Assembly: GCA_002342225.1 (NCBI GenBank)
Contig: DDPO01000185.1
Span: forward strand, 1-6,771
Origin: Bdellovibrionaceae bacterium UBA2466
GTDB taxonomy: Bacteria > Bdellovibrionota > FAC87 > UBA2466
Direction of reading: 5' to 3'
Length of the DNA: 6,771 bases
Position 1 is the stretch's first letter. Every line of letters starts with the position of its first letter. Under the pieces are notes generated by a model, which was not told where the DNA came from, searched no databases, and worked only from the letters and a program-made list of their open reading frames with translations. This document shows, one piece after another, positions 6,241 to 6,771 of the stretch. The position numbers were made by a program, and so were the translations under genes.

Positions 6241-6354
6241 AGAGCCTACAACGAAGAAGGAGACGACTTAGCAGTCACTCAACAGATTCTTGGAAACTCA
6301 GACTTAGAATCTACTTTGGTTTTGCTGATAAGTGGTGGCAGGAAAACAGGATGA
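6241..6354 (+). pseudogene. Possible remnant of a tyrosine recombinase C-terminus (tentative)
   Basis: The frame encodes AYNEEGDDLAVTQQILGNSD then LEST and ends at TGA 6352-6354. It has the order and spacing of the C-terminal box of phage-type integrases (G-x-D-L, then Q-x-L-L-G-H-S, then T-T). The conserved His is Asn here and the position of the catalytic Tyr reads Leu. There is no start codon; the same frame is closed upstream by TGA at 6238-6240, beyond which it continues open to 6196. It would therefore be a dead fragment, consistent with a spot next to an IS. Only about 37 residues support it and the resemblance may be chance. Confidence 0.22.
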
Positions 6355-6426
6355 ACATTAAAAACTATTGATATCAAAAACTTATAAACGAATGTAGAAT
6401 TCGGAGAGACAGGTGACATTTAGCGG

Positions 6427-6457
6427 GTCTCGTCTAGGATAAACCTAGATTGGAGAC
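6427..6457 (+). promoter_or_regulatory. Hairpin that would hide the transposase ribosome binding site
   Basis: The RNA can pair GTCTC (6427-6431) with GAGAC (6453-6457) and TCTAGG (6433-6438) with CCTAGA (6444-6449), leaving a 5-base loop ATAAA and a small internal loop. That gives 11 Watson-Crick pairs. The ribosome site GGAG (6452-6455) lies almost wholly in the outer right arm. Known IS elements (IS10, IS50, IS200) use such a fold to stop read-through mRNA from making transposase. Confidence 0.55.
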
Positions 6458-6460
6458 AAT

Positions 6461-6771
6461 ATGGAACAAGCACTACAGCTGCGGCAAGTCAGGCGCCGTA
6501 TCAGCATCATTAAGCATGCCTCTCAAACCACCCAGAATGTTGCGAAGACTTGTAGATACTATGGTATCTCACGCAAGACATTTGACAAATGGGCGAGAAG
6601 ATATGAAGAACAAGGGGAAAGTGGCCTTTGCGACCAGTCTAAAAGACCGATTCACTTTCCCAGAGAAACATCAAAGGAAGTGGTCAGTAAGGTTCTGTAC
6701 TTAAGACAGACTTATCACTTTGGGGCCGGAAGAATCTCTAGTTATCTGAAGCGTTATCATGAAATTACCCT
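6461..6771 (+). CDS. IS481-like transposase, N-terminal part (runs off window)
   Basis: The frame opens at ATG 6461, 5 bases after GGAG, and stays open to the last base (103 codons plus two bases). The visible part is the DNA-binding region. A helix-turn-helix of the form NVAKTCRYYGISRKTFDKWA (about 26-45) is followed by RRYEEQGESGLCDQSKRP (46-63), where the G-L-x-D-x-S-x-R-P linker is characteristic of IS481/IS3-type integrases. Next is a second helical segment with VLYLRQTYHFGAGRIS (77-92) and YLKRYHEIT (94-102). The catalytic DDE domain, needed for strand transfer, would come next and is outside the window, so whether the copy is intact cannot be judged. A different frame over the same bases (6450-6704) has no family resemblance and is a shadow. 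Confidence 0.88.
   Translation, partial: MEQALQLRQVRRRISIIKHASQTTQNVAKTCRYYGISRKTFDKWARRYEEQGESGLCDQSKRPIHFPRETSKEVVSKVLYLRQTYHFGAGRISSYLKRYHEIT

Larger units (their letters stand above)
6138..6392. other. Gene-poor stretch between the GT4 gene and the insertion sequence
   Basis: No intact gene is seen on either strand. Besides the GT4 promoter at the left, the stretch holds a 12-base perfect palindrome TGAATCGATTCA (6219-6230), a second ATCGAT at 6207-6212, and a 10-base palindrome TTGATATCAA (6368-6377) just before the IS. A short open frame at 6241-6354 may be the remnant of a decayed gene and is listed separately. Another frame, ATG 6234 to TGA 6371, encodes 45 residues rich in arginine and has no convincing ribosome site, so it is not called. 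Confidence 0.5.
6393..6771 (+). mobile_element. Left end and 5' part of an IS481-like insertion sequence (truncated by window edge)
   Basis: The element is recognised from its transposase at 6461. The left terminus is probably between TGT at 6393 and ACAGGTGACATTT at about 6409-6421, a sequence of the kind found in IS481/IS3-like terminal inverted repeats. The exact end cannot be fixed because the right end and the target duplication are outside the window. Left of it lies non-coding or decayed DNA rather than an interrupted intact gene. Confidence 0.7.

Noticed and set aside
6368..6400. Promoter TTGATA ... TAGAAT reading into the transposase
   Set aside because: The spacer between the boxes would be 21 bases, outside the normal sigma-70 range.
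6450..6704. Reading frame starting at TTG 6450
   Set aside because: The frame of ATG 6461 encodes a recognisable transposase over the same bases; this one does not.
1..6771. CRISPR array, tRNA or other structured RNA gene
   Set aside because: No regularly spaced direct repeats and no tRNA-like cloverleaf were seen on either strand by eye.

Overview
The window looks like chromosome from a Gram-negative, probably aquatic bacterium of moderate GC content. Clear Shine-Dalgarno sites precede most genes. The gene set (microbial rhodopsin with a retinal-producing enzyme, envelope-type glycosyltransferases, an IS481-type transposase) fits a proteobacterium-like or Bdellovibrionota-like host. The taxon is a guess; no rRNA or other marker gene is present.

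Left part (1-2174, + strand): the 3' end of a retinal-binding rhodopsin, then 34 bases later a complete Brp/Blh-type beta-carotene 15,15'-dioxygenase. Together these are the opsin and the enzyme that makes its chromophore. A third + strand gene follows. It fuses a small membrane domain to a thioredoxin-fold, peroxiredoxin-like domain with a CxxC motif.

Middle (2197-3891): a divergent pair. A FAD-dependent amine-oxidase/phytoene-desaturase-like flavoprotein is on the minus strand and a SRPBCC (START-like) lipid/polyketide-binding-fold protein on the plus strand, with only 36 bases between their starts. The SRPBCC gene has no Shine-Dalgarno site but has a -10-like box at the distance expected of a leaderless mRNA.

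Right part (4057-6137, minus strand): two cell-surface genes read leftwards. A GT4 (GT-B fold) glycosyltransferase comes first, then a 253-residue protein that is probably a GT-A-like glycosyltransferase. The GT4 gene also lacks a Shine-Dalgarno site and has a good promoter placed so that transcription would begin at the A of its ATG.

Far right (6138-6771): a non-coding or decayed stretch holding short inverted repeats and a possible gene remnant, then the left end and 5' part of an IS481-like insertion sequence that runs off the window. The transposase ribosome binding site lies in one arm of a predicted hairpin, an arrangement known from other IS elements to block translation from read-through transcripts.

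No tRNA, rRNA, CRISPR array or convincing rho-independent terminator was seen. The most interesting points are the redox fusion protein beside the rhodopsin pair, the two likely leaderless promoters, the IS hairpin, and the unassigned flavoprotein/SRPBCC pair.
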